Positions 62,595 to 64,000 of a DNA stretch of 64,000 nucleotides are shown here, piece by piece. The notes beneath the pieces are model-generated. The model was not told where the DNA came from. It saw only the letters and a list, made by a program, of their open reading frames with translations, and did not search any database. Position 1 is the first letter of the stretch; each line of letters opens with the position of its first letter. Position numbers and translations under genes: made by a program. The stretch is from Anas platyrhynchos (lineage: Eukaryota > Chordata > Aves > Anseriformes > Anatidae): NCBI RefSeq assembly GCF_047663525.1, contig NC_092605.1, forward strand, positions 2,728,001 through 2,792,000, in the 5' to 3' direction.

Positions 62595-64000
62595 AAACCT
62601 TCTGTTTATTAAAAAATGACTTTGCAAATGACCTGCTGGTTACTATCCGAAATAGAAAGGAAGTCCTTCTTCACACAGGATGTCATTGCACGTTTATTTA
62701 AAGCTTTAATGATATGTTTGGGGACATCATCCACGCCTGACTCTTTCTCCATTGCAACTGTCTGGAGGAGGGAGCCTTTTCTTCGCTCTTAAAATAGTAA
62801 ATGAGGCCAATTATCTCACGGCAATTCCAAATGGTAATTTGATTCCTCTTTAGCTGTCCGGGTCCTATCACAGCAGGTTTTGCAGGTTAGGTTTGGGATC
62901 ATCTCCCCATCTCCCTCCGCTTGGCTGAGCACCGCAGGGTGCCAGGGCACAACCTGGTGCCCGGGGGAGGTGGCACCAGCGCTGACCCATGAAATGTGGT
63001 CTCCTCCTTCAATGCTTCTTGTGTTGGAGATTCAAAGGAGATCCGGGCTGAAATCAGTGCCAAAGGTGGGCCAAGGGCAGAGGGAGCTTGGTCCAAGCGC
63101 CCTGGGGAGCACAACGAATGGGGTAACAAATAAAGCAGCATTCCCGCAGGAATGGCCCCGTCCTGCAAATCCCAAATCCCAAAGGCACAAACCCCAACAG
63201 GCAGCAGGAGCAGGCTGTGCCCAGGACAAAAGCCATGCCAAAAATTTGGGGCTGTGGCAGCAAGACCCCGGCAGCATTAAATAATAATGAGAGTGATAAT
63301 TTGGCGTTCCAGCACGTGCGGAGCTGGCAGTCACTACCACTTTGGGAAGGACCGCAGGGCTTCAATTGAGTACAGATTAATGGAATCGATTTATTATTTT
63401 TTTTTTGTTTCTTTTTAATTAGTCTCATTAGAAACTAAACGATCTTCCTGCGGAGCACGCAAATAGCACAAAGACGCGGGCCCGGCTGATGGTTTTTCTC
63501 CCGGTGCAGTTGCTCAGAATTAGCGTTGCGAACCAGGAAAGATTTAATAGTGGTTTCTGGCAGAGATTAGCAGCGGGCAGCAGCTCAGAGAGGATTAAGA
63601 ACGAAACAAGCATTAGGCAGTCTTGATGGAGAGTTTGTCAAAGTTGGTCTATGAGTTTAACGTGAATCAATGGAGGCTTTCAACGGGCTCACGTTGAGGG
63701 AGCCGTGTTTGTCCCCGGTGATTCATTCCGGCGTGTTCAGCTCCAGATTTGGTTAACTTCAGCTGGATAAGCTCCTCTTTTTTAAACAAAAACGGGGGAA
63801 AAAGTCCTATTGTTGGCCACAGGTCATTGCTTATTATTGGGGTTATTATGACAATGGTTTGAGGACAGTTTGAATCCTCGTGTTCAGCTGACGTTCGTGC
63901 CTGCGATTTTCTGACGTACTGTGGAAAATACAGAAAACTTGGTATTATACAAAAAAAAGTGACCTCCCCAATAGCTCAAGCCCCAAAGCTTCAAATACCA

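Larger units (their letters stand above)
59500..64000. other. Intergenic to right edge, no gene seen
   Basis: Contains A tracts, a CpG-dense patch, an old CR1 end, and unique AT-rich stretches at 62.63-62.88 and 63.38-63.76 kb. No coding exon could be supported. Confidence 0.55.

Noticed and set aside
1..64000. CRISPR arrays, operons, bacterial or phage genes
   Set aside because: Intron-exon structure, poly(A) signals and CR1 repeats show vertebrate nuclear DNA; no regularly spaced direct repeats were seen.

Overview
The window is vertebrate, and most likely avian, genomic DNA. Coding sequence is split into many short exons with GT/AG introns. A CR1 LINE 3' end with its octamer tail (29791-29856), the signature bird repeat, lies inside an intron, and a second degraded CR1 end is near 61255-61312. 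Introns are compact: a 1,626-residue transporter is encoded in about 19 kb. I cannot name the species.

Left part (1-11.9 kb): the 3' half of a full-length ABC transporter of subfamily A, called Gene A here. It is on the + strand and its 5' half lies off the left edge. Twenty-two exons run from the tail of the first nucleotide-binding domain (NBD1) through TM7, the second extracellular domain (ECD2), TM8-12 and NBD2 to a stop at 11741 and a poly(A) signal at 11893-11902. Middle part (13.1-34.75 kb): a complete tandem paralogue, Gene B, also on the + strand. It has 38 coding exons from ATG 15295 to stop 34250, joining in frame to 4,881 nt (1,626 aa), with a likely non-coding first exon and promoter near 13.14-13.40 kb. 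Sequence and length place both in the ABCA6/8/9/10 group (human ABCA8 is about 1,621 aa). Of the 22 exon pairs, 16 have identical lengths and the other six differ by multiples of three, so this is a head-to-tail duplication of the mammalian ABCA8-9-6-10-5 type. These proteins are membrane lipid/sterol-type exporters or translocases. One-to-one orthology to a human member cannot be fixed from sequence alone.

Right part (34.75-64 kb): about 29 kb with no coding exon I can support. It holds microsatellites, many (A)20-35 tracts nearly all on the same strand, AT-rich low-complexity DNA, an old CR1 end, a few CpG-dense patches and several unique AT-rich stretches that resemble conserved non-coding elements.

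The main biological oddities are three. Gene A's NBD2 has lost the H-loop histidine (Arg instead) and has a degenerate signature and Walker B. A CR1 tail supplies the polypyrimidine tract of a Gene B splice acceptor. An intron of Gene B carries a perfect 17-bp inverted repeat.
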